Shown here: in pieces, positions 25,357 through 33,982 of the stretch
How positions within the stretch are numbered: position 1 is the first letter of the stretch
Layout of the letters: each line of letters begins with the position of its first letter
Origin: Aquibium microcysteis
GTDB lineage: Bacteria > Pseudomonadota > Alphaproteobacteria > Rhizobiales > Rhizobiaceae
DNA length: 64,000 nucleotides
Assembly: GCF_014495845.1 (NCBI RefSeq)
Contig: NZ_CP061080.1
Span: 3,461,001-3,525,000, forward strand
Direction of reading: 5' to 3'
Notes under the pieces: model-generated
What the model saw: only the letters and a program-made list of their open reading frames with translations
The model's database searches: none
What the model was told of the DNA's origin: nothing
Translations under genes and position numbers: made by a program

Positions 25357-27684
25357 ATGAAGAAGCTCATCACCCTCGCCGCGCTATCGGCCTCGACGCT
25401 CGCTCTGTCGACGGCAGCGTCCTTCGCCGACTACACGCTGAACATCCTGCACATCAACGACCTGCATTCACGCATCGAGGCGATCAACAAGTACGACTCA
25501 ACCTGTTCGGAGAAGGAAGCGGCGGAAGCCCAGTGCCTGGGCGGCATCGCGCGCGTGAAGACCAAGCTCGACGAGCGCCGCAACGCGCTCAAGGCGGCCA
25601 ACGAGAACGTCATCGTGCTCGACGCCGGCGACCAGTTTCAGGGCTCGCTCTTCTACACGACCTACAAGGGCAAGGACACGGTCGAGTTCATGAACGCCAT
25701 CGGCTTCGATGCCATGGCGGTGGGCAATCACGAGTTCGACGACGGACCGGCGCTGCTCGCCGCCTTCATCGACGAGGCGAAGTTCCCCGTCGTCTCCGGC
25801 AACACGAAGGTCGCCGAGGCGGAGGCCGCACTGGCAGGGAAGATCAAGGAGAATGTGATCCTCGACGTCGGCGGGCAGAAGATCGGCATCGTGTCCGTTC
25901 TGGCCACCGACACCGACGTGACCTCCTCGCCCGGCGCCAACGTCACCTTCGAGGACGAGATCGAGTACCTGAAGGGCGCGGTCACCCGCTTGGAGGCCGA
26001 GGGCGTCAACAAGATCGTTCTCCTGTCGCATGTCGGCTTCCCCAAGGACCAGGACATCGCCGCTGCCGTCGACGGGATCGACGTCATCGTCGGCGGCCAC
26101 AGCCACACGCTCCTGTCGAACACCGTCGAAGGCGCGCCGAAATACCCGACGATGGTCAAGAACCCGGGCGGCCAGGACGTGCCGATCGTGCAGGCCTACG
26201 CCTATTCGAAATATGTCGGCGAGCTCAAGGTCGTGTTCGACGATGCCGGCGTCGTCAAGTCCGCTACCGGCGATACGGTTCTGCTCGACGCTTCGGTGAC
26301 ACCCGACGCGACGCTGGAGGCCCGCGTCAAGGAACTCGGCGCACCGATCGCCGAGCTCAAGCAGCGGCCGGTGTCCGAGGCGACCGCGACCATCGACGGC
26401 AACCGCGACGTCTGTCGCACCCAGGAATGCTCGATGGGCAACCTCGTGGCCGATGCGATGCTGGAGCGCACCAGGGGCCAGGGCGTGACCATCGCCATCC
26501 AGAACGGCGGCGGACTGCGCGCCTCGATCGACGCCGGCCAGATCACCATGGGCGAGGTCCTGACGGTCCTGCCCTTCCAGAATTCCATCGCCACCTTCCA
26601 GCTTTCCGGCAAGGATCTGAAGGCTTCGATCGAGCAGGGCCTGTCCGAGATCGAGGAGATCAAGGGCAAGTTCCCGCAGGTCGCCGGCCTCAAATACTCC
26701 TTCGACATGTCGGTCGCTCCCAATGAGGGTCGTCTGAAGTCGATCGAGACCATGGAGAACGGCGCCTGGGTGCCGCTCGAAGACGACAAGATCTACTCCA
26801 TCGTCACCAACAACTTCGTGCGCGGCGGCGGCGACGGCTACAAGCTCTTCGCCACCAATGCCCAGAACGCCTATGACTTCGGTCCGAGCCTCGAAGACGC
26901 GGTCGCCGAGTATCTGGCGGCCAACAATCCTTACACCCCGAAGGTCGAGGGCCGTATCACCGTGATCGCGGCCGCCGCGCCGGCGGAGGAACAGAAGGCC
27001 GAAGCGGCCCCGGCTGCAGAAGCCGCGCCCGCGGCAGCGCCCGCCGAGCCGGCGGCCGAGACGAAGCTGCCGGAACTGCCGGCCATGTCGTCGACCCTGA
27101 CGGCGACGGCTCCGACCGTGCCGGTCGACGAGACGGCACAGAAGGCCGAAGCCGAAGCGAAGGCCGCCGCCGAGGCCGCGGAGAAGGCAGCAGCCGAAGC
27201 CGCCGCCAAGGCGGAGGAGGAAGCCAAGGCCGCCGCCATGAAGGCAGAGGAAGAGGCCAAGGCCGCCGCTGCCAAGGCGGAAGAGGAGGCCAAGGCCGCG
27301 GCCATGAAGGCAGAGGAAGAGGCCAAGGCCGCCGCCGCAAAGGCGGAAGAGGAGGCCAAGGCCGCAGCCATGAAGGCCGAGGAAGAAGCCAAGGCCGCCG
27401 CTGCCAAGGTGGAAGCCGAGAAGGCAGCCGCCGAAGCCGCCGCGAAGGCGGAAGAGGAGGCCAAGGCCGCGGCCATGAAGGCCGAGGAAGAGGCCAAGGC
27501 CGCCGCGGCCGCTGCCGCCGCTCCCAAGCCCTACGTGATCGCGCGCGGCGACAACTACTGGAGCCTGTCGCGCAAGTTCTATGGCCGCGGCGCGATGTGG
27601 AAGAAGCTGCAGGAGGCCAACCCGACCTACGATCCGATGGATCTCCCGATCGGCGCCTCGCTGGTGGTACCGCCGGCGAACTGA
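25357..27684 (+). CDS. Secreted 5'-nucleotidase/UshA-type metallophosphatase with a coiled-coil and LysM-like tail
   Basis: This 775-residue protein starts MKKLITLAALSASTLALS with a signal peptide ending ASFAD. The metallophosphatase core has HINDLHSR, VLDAGDQFQGSLF, GNHEFDDG, LLSHVGFPKD and GGHSHTLL. A 5_nucleotid_C domain follows (SMGNLVADAMLER, NGGGLRASI, FQNSIATF). Then come an Ala/Pro linker, an 11-residue Lys/Glu/Ala repeat (about 618-718) and a LysM-like end (YVIARGDNYWSLSRKFYG). It would release phosphate from nucleotides in the periplasm. The tail suggests anchoring to peptidoglycan. AGGAG precedes the ATG. Confidence 0.88.
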   Translation: MKKLITLAALSASTLALSTAASFADYTLNILHINDLHSRIEAINKYDSTCSEKEAAEAQCLGGIARVKTKLDERRNALKAANENVIVLDAGDQFQGSLFYTTYKGKDTVEFMNAIGFDAMAVGNHEFDDGPALLAAFIDEAKFPVVSGNTKVAEAEAALAGKIKENVILDVGGQKIGIVSVLATDTDVTSSPGANVTFEDEIEYLKGAVTRLEAEGVNKIVLLSHVGFPKDQDIAAAVDGIDVIVGGHSHTLLSNTVEGAPKYPTMVKNPGGQDVPIVQAYAYSKYVGELKVVFDDAGVVKSATGDTVLLDASVTPDATLEARVKELGAPIAELKQRPVSEATATIDGNRDVCRTQECSMGNLVADAMLERTRGQGVTIAIQNGGGLRASIDAGQITMGEVLTVLPFQNSIATFQLSGKDLKASIEQGLSEIEEIKGKFPQVAGLKYSFDMSVAPNEGRLKSIETMENGAWVPLEDDKIYSIVTNNFVRGGGDGYKLFATNAQNAYDFGPSLEDAVAEYLAANNPYTPKVEGRITVIAAAAPAEEQKAEAAPAAEAAPAAAPAEPAAETKLPELPAMSSTLTATAPTVPVDETAQKAEAEAKAAAEAAEKAAAEAAAKAEEEAKAAAMKAEEEAKAAAAKAEEEAKAAAMKAEEEAKAAAAKAEEEAKAAAMKAEEEAKAAAAKVEAEKAAAEAAAKAEEEAKAAAMKAEEEAKAAAAAAAAPKPYVIARGDNYWSLSRKFYGRGAMWKKLQEANPTYDPMDLPIGASLVVPPAN
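27208..27510 (+). repeat. 33-bp coding tandem repeat (KAEEEAKAAAx hendecad)
   Basis: Eight units of 33 bp encode KAEEEAKAAA followed alternately by Met and Ala, so a 66-bp higher-order unit is visible. One 39-bp variant (KVEAEKAAAEAAA, 27406-27444) interrupts the run before the last two units. Eleven-residue periodicity favours a long single helix or coiled coil, like the TolA stem. The repeat stays in frame and inside the nucleotidase gene. Confidence 0.9.
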
Positions 27685-27705
27685 CGTCGCTTCCGCGACG
27701 AATCG

Positions 27706-27734
27706 ACCCGCCTCCGGTTCCGGGGGCGGGTTTT
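27706..27734 (+). terminator. Rho-independent terminator after the 5'-nucleotidase gene
   Basis: The stem ACCCGCC (27706-27712) / GGCGGGT (27725-27731) has an inner CCGG..CCGG pairing and is followed by TTTT. It lies 22 bp after the nucleotidase stop and upstream of hemH, so hemH should have its own promoter within about 85 bp. Confidence 0.75.
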
Positions 27735-27819
27735 CCCGTTCCGAGCGGCGGGTTTGCCTCGGGTCCGGATTGAATCTCCGGCGTTTCACGCTATGTCCCT
27801 CGCTCCGAAGGGGAACTTC

Positions 27820-28884
27820 ATGAACGTCACCACCCTACCCGTCATGCAGAACGTCCGGGCGATCGGACCGCTCCCGGTGGATCATCCGCCGGTGGCCCTG
27901 CCCAAGGTTGGTGTGCTTCTCGTCAATCTCGGTACCCCCGACGCGACGGACAAGACATCGATGCGCCGCTATCTGGCGGAGTTCCTGTCCGACCGCCGGG
28001 TGATCGAATGGCCGCGGGCCTTCTGGTACCCGATCCTCTACGGCATCGTGCTCAACACCCGCCCGAAGAAGTCTGGCGCGCTCTACGACAAGATCTGGAA
28101 CCAGGAGAAGAACGAGTCGCCGCTGCGAACCTACACGAGGTCGCAGTCCGAAAAGCTCGCCGAGGCCCTCGCGGGGCATGATCACGTGATGGTCGACTGG
28201 GCGATGCGCTACGGCAATCCGTCGATCGCCAGCGTTCTGGACCGCATGACCAAGGCCGGGTGCGACCGGATCGTGATGTTCCCGCTCTATCCGCAGTATT
28301 CCGCGACCACCACGGCGACCGTGAACGACAAGTTCTTCGAGGCACTGGTGCAGATGCGCTGGATGCCGGCCGTGCGCACCATACCCGCCTATCACGACGA
28401 GCCGGTCTACATCGACGCGCTCGCCCGATCGATCGAGAAGCACCTCGCGACCCTCGATTTCGAGCCTGAAGTGGTGATCGCCTCCTATCACGGCATCCCG
28501 CAGAGCTATTTCAAGCGCGGCGATCCCTACCATTGCCATTGCATGAAGACGACGCGTCTGCTGCGCGAGCGCCTCGGCTGGGAGAAGGACAGGCTGATCA
28601 CCTGCTTCCAGTCGCGCTTCGGTCCCGAGGAATGGCTGCAGCCCTACACCGACAAGACCGTGGAGAAGCTAGCGACGGATGGCGTCAAGTCGATCGCCGT
28701 CTTCAATCCCGGCTTCGTTTCCGACTGCCTCGAGACGCTGGAGGAGATCGCCGGCGAAGTCGGCGAAATCTTCCATGAACATGGCGGAACGAATTTCACC
28801 CACATTCCCTGCCTGAACGACTCCGAAGAGGGCATGGCGGTCATCGAAGCTCTGGTCCGGCGCGAACTGGGCGGCTGGGCCTGA
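27820..28884 (+). CDS. hemH: Ferrochelatase
   Basis: This 354-residue protein has the HemH pattern VGVLLVNLGTPDATD, then MRYGNPSI, FPLYPQYSATTTAT, VIASYHGIPQSYFKRGDPYHC (metal-site His) and the late PGFVSDCLETLEEI with its conserved Glu. It inserts Fe2+ into protoporphyrin IX at the inner membrane, the last step of heme synthesis. The ATG at 27820 follows AAGGGGAA. Cysteines in CHC could fit the cluster-bearing bacterial type, but this was not resolved. Confidence 0.95.
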   Translation: MNVTTLPVMQNVRAIGPLPVDHPPVALPKVGVLLVNLGTPDATDKTSMRRYLAEFLSDRRVIEWPRAFWYPILYGIVLNTRPKKSGALYDKIWNQEKNESPLRTYTRSQSEKLAEALAGHDHVMVDWAMRYGNPSIASVLDRMTKAGCDRIVMFPLYPQYSATTTATVNDKFFEALVQMRWMPAVRTIPAYHDEPVYIDALARSIEKHLATLDFEPEVVIASYHGIPQSYFKRGDPYHCHCMKTTRLLRERLGWEKDRLITCFQSRFGPEEWLQPYTDKTVEKLATDGVKSIAVFNPGFVSDCLETLEEIAGEVGEIFHEHGGTNFTHIPCLNDSEEGMAVIEALVRRELGGWA

Positions 28885-28945
28885 TCGACGGAACCGTCGG
28901 GGCGCCCGCCCGTTTGAGCGGCGCCTCGCACGGAGTTCTCCCCTC

Positions 28946-30160
28946 ATGACACGCAAGCTCGACCTGCATACCGGACGCCCGGTGTGGAGAGCCTACCGCG
29001 CGCCCGCGCCAGATGCCACGCGGCTCACGCGCGACGCCAAAGCCGACGTCGCGATCGTGGGGATGGGCATCAGTGCCGCCATGATCGCCGACGCGCTGTC
29101 GAACGCCGGGCTGTCGGTCATCCTGATCGACAGGCGCGGCCCGATGCTTGGGTCGACGGCCGCAACCACCGCCCTCGTCCAGCACGAGATCGACCAGCCG
29201 CTGACCGCGCTCTCCCGCCGGATCGGCAAGGACCGCGCCGAGCGGGCATGGCGCCGCTCGCGGCTCGCCGTCGGCAACCTCGCCGCGCGTATCGCCGAAC
29301 TCGGCATCGACTGCCGGCTCGCCGAACGGCCCTCGCTCTATCTTGCCGGCAACCTTCTGGCACCGGAGGCGCTGCGGGCGGAAGGTGAGGCACGCCATGC
29401 GGCGGGCCTCTATGGCGCCTACCTGACCGCAGGCCAGCTGAAGGAGCGCTTCGGCATCGACCGCAAGGCGGCCCTCCTGTCCTACGGCAATCTCGCACTC
29501 GATCCGCGCCGCCTGGCCGCGGGGTTCCTGGCGTCTGCCGCGAGCCGGGGCGCGCGGCTCCATGCGCCCGTCGAGGCGACGAGCTACGAGAGCCACCGTG
29601 GCGGCGTTTCCATCGGCACGAAGGAAGGCCCCACCCTCTCGGCCACCGCCGCCGTCCTCGCCACCGGATACGAACTCGCCGGCATCGTGCCGCGTGACGG
29701 ACACGAGATCATTTCCACCTATGCCCTCGCGACGAGGCCGCAGCCGCGCGCGATCTGGCCCGAGGCGGCGTTCATGTGGGAAGCGTCCGATCCCTATCTC
29801 TATCTCCGCGCCACCCATGACGGCCGCATCGTCTGCGGCGGCGAGGACGAGCCCTTCTCCGACCAGATGGCGAGGGACGTGCTGATCGCCGAGAAGACCC
29901 AGCGGATCAGCGAAAAGCTGAAGCAGCTGCTGCCCGGCGTCGACCCCACCCCGGACTACGCCTGGGCGGGTGCCTTCGGCACGACGCCGACCGGATTGCC
30001 GCTCATCGGGCCGGTGCCGGGCCGTCCGGGCTTCCATGCGGTGCTGGGCTACGGCGGCAACGGCATCACCTTCTCCCGCATCGCCTCCGAACTGATTACG
30101 GCAACCCTGACCGGGCGGAAGGACCGCGACGCCGACCTCTTCGCCTTCGACCGCGGCTGA
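28946..30160 (+). CDS. FAD-dependent oxidoreductase (DAO/glycine-oxidase fold)
   Basis: This 404-residue flavoprotein has the dinucleotide loop VAIVGMGISAAMIADAL (about 34-50, Gly-x-Gly-x-x-Ala) with IDRR at the end of the second strand, the typical STAATTALVQHEID block, and the C-terminal FAD motif GYGGNGITFSRIAS. These enzymes oxidise secondary or tertiary amines or amino acids with O2. The substrate is unknown. It follows hemH by 62 bp in the same direction. Confidence 0.85.
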   Translation: MTRKLDLHTGRPVWRAYRAPAPDATRLTRDAKADVAIVGMGISAAMIADALSNAGLSVILIDRRGPMLGSTAATTALVQHEIDQPLTALSRRIGKDRAERAWRRSRLAVGNLAARIAELGIDCRLAERPSLYLAGNLLAPEALRAEGEARHAAGLYGAYLTAGQLKERFGIDRKAALLSYGNLALDPRRLAAGFLASAASRGARLHAPVEATSYESHRGGVSIGTKEGPTLSATAAVLATGYELAGIVPRDGHEIISTYALATRPQPRAIWPEAAFMWEASDPYLYLRATHDGRIVCGGEDEPFSDQMARDVLIAEKTQRISEKLKQLLPGVDPTPDYAWAGAFGTTPTGLPLIGPVPGRPGFHAVLGYGGNGITFSRIASELITATLTGRKDRDADLFAFDRG

Positions 30161-30260
30161 CGGCCGACCGCACACGGCCGCGCCGCTGCGCAATGGTTTC
30201 TTTGCCTCGCGGCGCCGGCTGCGATACTCCGTAGCCAACGGGTGGGACGGGAGAGGGCGT

Positions 30261-31277
30261 GTGTTCGAAAAGGTGGTCGGCATCGCGGCAGTCATCGTCG
30301 CGATCTATTTCGGGATAGCCCTGGCGCTGGTGGCCTCGTCGGAGCCGCCTGCGGCACCGGAGCGGCAGACGACGGAGAGCGGCGGCCTCGATTTCGCGGC
30401 GGCATTGGCGCAGGACCTGTCCGATCTGCCGCAAGCCTCCAGCTTCGAAGCCCGCGAGGGGGCGGCCCTTCCCTACCGGCGCTATCCCGGCGCACCGGGT
30501 CGCTACATCGTGCTGGTCCACGGTTCGAGCTGGCATGGCATGCAGTTCCACGCCATGGCGAAGCACCTTGCGGCGGCCGGGCTCGGGACGGTGATCGTGC
30601 CGGACATGCGCGGCCATGGCGAAGCGCCGGACCGACGCGGCGACATCGATCATGTCGGCCAGCTGGAAGAAGACATTGCCGACCTGATCGTGGCGCTGCG
30701 CGACGAGGCCGGCAGCCGGACGCAGATCGTGCTCGGCGGCCACTCGTCGGGCGGCGGCTTCGTCATACGCTTCGCGGGCGGGACCTATGGCGACATGGTC
30801 GACGCGTTTATCCTCATGGCGCCGTTCCTGAAACATGATGCGCCGACGACGCGGCCGGACTCAGGCGGCTGGGCACAGCCTGCCACCCGCCGCATCATCG
30901 GTCTCACCCTGTTGAATGCCGTCGGCGTCACGGCGCTGAACCACCTGCCGGTGATCTCCTTCGCCGTGCCGAAGACCGTGCTCGACGGGCCGCTCGGACA
31001 TACGGCGACGACCACCTACAGCTATGCGCTGAACACCTCCTACGCGCCGCGTTCCGACTACGCAGCCGACCTGAAGGCCATGACGCTTCCCTTCCTGGTG
31101 GTCGCGGGAGCGGAGGACGAGGCCTTCTTCGCCGATCGCTACGAGCCGACGATCGCCCCGCATGCGCCGGGCGGAACCTACGTGATCCTCCCCGGCATCG
31201 GCCACCTTGGCCTCGTGACCGACGACGCGGCGTTCGCGGCGGTGGAGGACTTCCTGAAGCGGCTCGCCGGCGACTGA
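30261..31277 (+). CDS. Membrane-anchored alpha/beta hydrolase
   Basis: This 338-residue protein starts at GTG 30261 (GGGAGAGGG upstream) with one N-terminal membrane helix (VVGIAAVIVAIYFGIALALV). The hydrolase fold has HGSSWHG, PDMRGHG, the nucleophile in GGHSSGGG (Ser), a likely Asp near GAEDEAFF and His in PGIGHLGL. It resembles lysophospholipase-type Hydrolase_4 proteins. The active site would face the periplasm. The substrate is unknown. Confidence 0.82.
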   Translation: MFEKVVGIAAVIVAIYFGIALALVASSEPPAAPERQTTESGGLDFAAALAQDLSDLPQASSFEAREGAALPYRRYPGAPGRYIVLVHGSSWHGMQFHAMAKHLAAAGLGTVIVPDMRGHGEAPDRRGDIDHVGQLEEDIADLIVALRDEAGSRTQIVLGGHSSGGGFVIRFAGGTYGDMVDAFILMAPFLKHDAPTTRPDSGGWAQPATRRIIGLTLLNAVGVTALNHLPVISFAVPKTVLDGPLGHTATTTYSYALNTSYAPRSDYAADLKAMTLPFLVVAGAEDEAFFADRYEPTIAPHAPGGTYVILPGIGHLGLVTDDAAFAAVEDFLKRLAGD

Positions 31278-31397
31278 GGTCGCGCGGCGATCTTCACGAA
31301 TTGTTTCCGCCATGATTCCCTCCTACATGATCCTCGGGATCCAAGGCGGTCCGAATCGCTGAGTGGCCTGCGTGCAGGCGAAAAAGGGGGAAAGTCG

Positions 31398-32351
31398 ATG
31401 CCGTTCTCGGGTTTTGACATCGTCGTCGTCATCCTGGTCATTCTCGTGCTGCTTGTGCTCTACGCGGGCATCAAGACCGTGCCGCAAGGCTCCAACTGGA
31501 CCGTCGAGCGCTTCGGCCGCTACACGCGCACGCTCGTGCCGGGCCTCAACATCATCGTCCCCTTCATCGACCGCATCGGCGCCAAGCTGAACATGATGGA
31601 GCAGGTGCTGGACGTCCCGACCCAGGAGGTCATCACCCGCGACAACGCCATCGTGGCGGTCGACGGCGTGGCCTTCTACCAGGTGCTCGTGGCCGCTCAG
31701 GCCGCCTACCAGGTCGCGGACCTGCAGAACGCGCTGCTCAACCTGACCATGACCAACATCCGTTCGGTGATGGGCTCCATGGATCTCGACGAGCTTCTGT
31801 CGAACCGCGAAGCGATCAACGAACGCCTGCTCAGGATCGTCGACGAGGCGGGCAAGCCGTGGGGCATCAAGGTCACGCGCGTCGAGATCAAGGACATCAA
31901 CCCGCCGGCCAACCTGGTGGAATCCATGGCCCGCCAGATGATGGCCGAGCGCAACAAGCGCGCCCAGATCCTGGATGCCGAAGGCCTCAAGCAGGCGCAG
32001 GTGCTGGAGGCCGAGGGCCGCAAGGAAGCAGCCTTCCGCGACGCGGAGGCCCGCGAACGCTCCGCCGAGGCCGAGGCGCGCGCGACCCAGGTCGTTTCCG
32101 AGGCGATCGCCAAGGGCGACGTCCAGGCGATCAACTATTTCGTGGCCCTGAAGTATACCGAGGCACTGGCCAAGATCGGATCGTCGGGCAACAGCAAGGT
32201 CGTGATGCTGCCCGTCGAGGCATCGGCGCTGGTCGGATCGCTCGGAGGCATCGGCGCCATCGCCAAGGAAGTCTTCGGCGGCCAGTCGCCGACCCAGAAC
32301 ACGCGCGGCGCCAACCGCCCGCCGGTCGTGCGGCCGACGGACGAGTCCTGA
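31398..32351 (+). CDS. SPFH/band-7 (stomatin-like, QmcA type) membrane protein
   Basis: This 317-residue protein has an N-terminal membrane helix ([18 protein letters not shown]) and an SPFH domain ([53 protein letters not shown]). A long helical segment rich in Glu/Ala follows ([22 protein letters not shown]). Such proteins form membrane microdomain cages that control proteases or lipids. It is followed 25 bp later by an NfeD gene, the classical stomatin/NfeD operon. Confidence 0.92.
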   Translation: MPFSGFDIVVVILVILVLLVLYAGIKTVPQGSNWTVERFGRYTRTLVPGLNIIVPFIDRIGAKLNMMEQVLDVPTQEVITRDNAIVAVDGVAFYQVLVAAQAAYQVADLQNALLNLTMTNIRSVMGSMDLDELLSNREAINERLLRIVDEAGKPWGIKVTRVEIKDINPPANLVESMARQMMAERNKRAQILDAEGLKQAQVLEAEGRKEAAFRDAEARERSAEAEARATQVVSEAIAKGDVQAINYFVALKYTEALAKIGSSGNSKVVMLPVEASALVGSLGGIGAIAKEVFGGQSPTQNTRGANRPPVVRPTDES

Positions 32352-32376
32352 TCCTGGCGCGGCGGGAGACGACGAC

Positions 32377-32835
32377 ATGATCGAGCGCATCGTGGGCGAA
32401 CTCGGCCCGTGGAACTGGATGGTCCTGGGCTTCGTGCTTCTCGCGCTCGAAATCGTCGTGCCGGGCGTGTTCCTGGTCTGGATCGGCATCGCTGCGATCG
32501 CGATCGGCGCGCTGTCCTTCTTCGTCTGGGACGCCGCCTTCTGGATCTGGCAGGTGCAGGTTCTCGCTTTCCTCGCCGCGTCGCTCGCTGCCGCCTGGTT
32601 CGGCTACCGCTTCTACCGCCGCAGCGATACGTCGATCGACGAGCCGCTCCTCAACCAGCGAGCCCGCCAGCTCGTCGGCCGCACCGGCACGCTGGAGCAT
32701 CCGATCCGCAACGGTCGCGGCCGTCTCAAGCTCGGGGACACCTGGTGGAGCATCGTCGGCCCGGACGTCGCGCCGGGTACGCAGGTGAGGGTCTGCGACG
32801 TCAGGGACGGAGATCTCGTCGTCGAGAGGGTGTGA
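32377..32835 (+). CDS. NfeD-family protein (short form)
   Basis: This 152-residue protein has two or three membrane helices (MVLGFVLLALEIVVPGVFLVWIGI, AIAIGALSFFV, FLAASLAAAWFGY). A C-terminal OB-fold follows: GRTGTLEHPIRNGRGRLKLGDTWWSIVGPDVAPGTQVRVCDV. It lacks the ClpP-like protease domain of long NfeD proteins and is thought to act with the SPFH partner encoded just upstream. Confidence 0.88.
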   Translation: MIERIVGELGPWNWMVLGFVLLALEIVVPGVFLVWIGIAAIAIGALSFFVWDAAFWIWQVQVLAFLAASLAAAWFGYRFYRRSDTSIDEPLLNQRARQLVGRTGTLEHPIRNGRGRLKLGDTWWSIVGPDVAPGTQVRVCDVRDGDLVVERV

Positions 32836-32847
32836 TCCGCCGTCGGC

Positions 32848-33846
32848 TCAGGCCGCGCCGAGCTTCAGCAGGTCGTGGAAATGCACGACGCCGAGCGGAT
32901 AGCCGTTTTCCTCGACCACCAGCGCGCTGATATTGTGCTCGTTGAGCAGCGCCATCGCCTCGGCCGCCAGCAGGCGCGGTCCGATCGTCTTGGGCGTGCG
33001 CGTCATCAGATCGTCGATGCGCGTGTCGGCGAGGTTGAGATGCAGGCTCCGGGCCAGATCGCCGTCGGTGAAGATGCCGGCCAGCCGGCCGTCCTCCCGC
33101 GTCACGCACACGCAGCCGAACCGCTTGCGCGCGAGTTCGCGGATCGCGTCCGGCATCAGCGTCCCGAGCGGCACGGCAGGCAGCTCGTCGCCCGCATGCA
33201 TGATCTCGCGCACCTGAGTCAGGTTGGCACCGAGCTGGCCGCCCGGGTGAAAGGTGCGGAAGTGGTCGGGCGTGAAGCCGCGCGCCTCGAGCAGCGCGAT
33301 CGCCAACGCGTCGCCGACGGCGAGCTGCAGCAGCGTCGACGTCGTAGGAGCCAGGCCGTGCGGACAGGCTTCGGGCGCCCTGGGCAGGCACAGCACGACG
33401 TCGGCGGCCGCCGCGAGCGTCGAAGCTTCGCCCGAGGTCATCGCAATCAGCGGGATCTTGAACCGGCGAGAATAGGCGACGATGCCCTTCAGCTCGGCGC
33501 TCTCCCCGGACCACGACATCGCGACGATCGCGTCGTCGGCCGCAATCATGCCGAGGTCGCCGTGATTGGCTTCCGCCGGATGGACGAAGAAGGCGGGCGT
33601 ACCGGTCGAGGCAAGCGTCGCGGCGAGCTTCGAGCCGATGTGGCCACTCTTGCCGACGCCGGTGACGATCACCCGGCCCGATATCTGCGACAGGATTTCG
33701 ATTGCCGCGGCGAAAGGCTGCGAGAGACCGTCGTCCAGCGCCGCCGCCAGCAGCGCGAGACCGGCCTGTTCCGTCGCGACGGTCCGCATCGCGGACGCGA
33801 TAGCCTCGCGGGCATCGGCTCTGGTCTTCGGTCTCTGTCCATGCAT
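32848..33846 (-). CDS. kdsD: Arabinose-5-phosphate isomerase (KpsF/GutQ/KdsD)
   Basis: This 332-residue enzyme has an SIS domain (VIVTGVGKSGHIGSKLAATLASTG, HGDLGM, SWSGESAEL, PTTSTLLQLAVGDALA) and two C-terminal CBS modules (LMPDAIRELARKRFGCVCV, LMTRTPKTIGP). It converts ribulose 5-phosphate to arabinose 5-phosphate for Kdo and hence LPS. It overlaps neither neighbour; the stop is 13 bp from the convergent NfeD gene. The ribosome-binding site is weak. Confidence 0.92.
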   Translation of the reverse strand: MHGQRPKTRADAREAIASAMRTVATEQAGLALLAAALDDGLSQPFAAAIEILSQISGRVIVTGVGKSGHIGSKLAATLASTGTPAFFVHPAEANHGDLGMIAADDAIVAMSWSGESAELKGIVAYSRRFKIPLIAMTSGEASTLAAAADVVLCLPRAPEACPHGLAPTTSTLLQLAVGDALAIALLEARGFTPDHFRTFHPGGQLGANLTQVREIMHAGDELPAVPLGTLMPDAIRELARKRFGCVCVTREDGRLAGIFTDGDLARSLHLNLADTRIDDLMTRTPKTIGPRLLAAEAMALLNEHNISALVVEENGYPLGVVHFHDLLKLGAA

Positions 33847-33982
33847 GCCTGCCGTCTAGAACAATGTTCCGGCACTGTCCAACGCTGTTTGCCGCCCGTC
33901 CAAGGGCATGCTCAACGCTCCGTTAACCAAGCCCGTTTACGCTTCGCTAAAGTCTGCGCGGCGCGCGCGGTCGTGGGAAAAC

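Noticed and set aside
27208..27510. Repeat run as a CRISPR or non-coding satellite
   Set aside because: Units are contiguous, 33 bp, without spacers, and stay in frame inside a gene.
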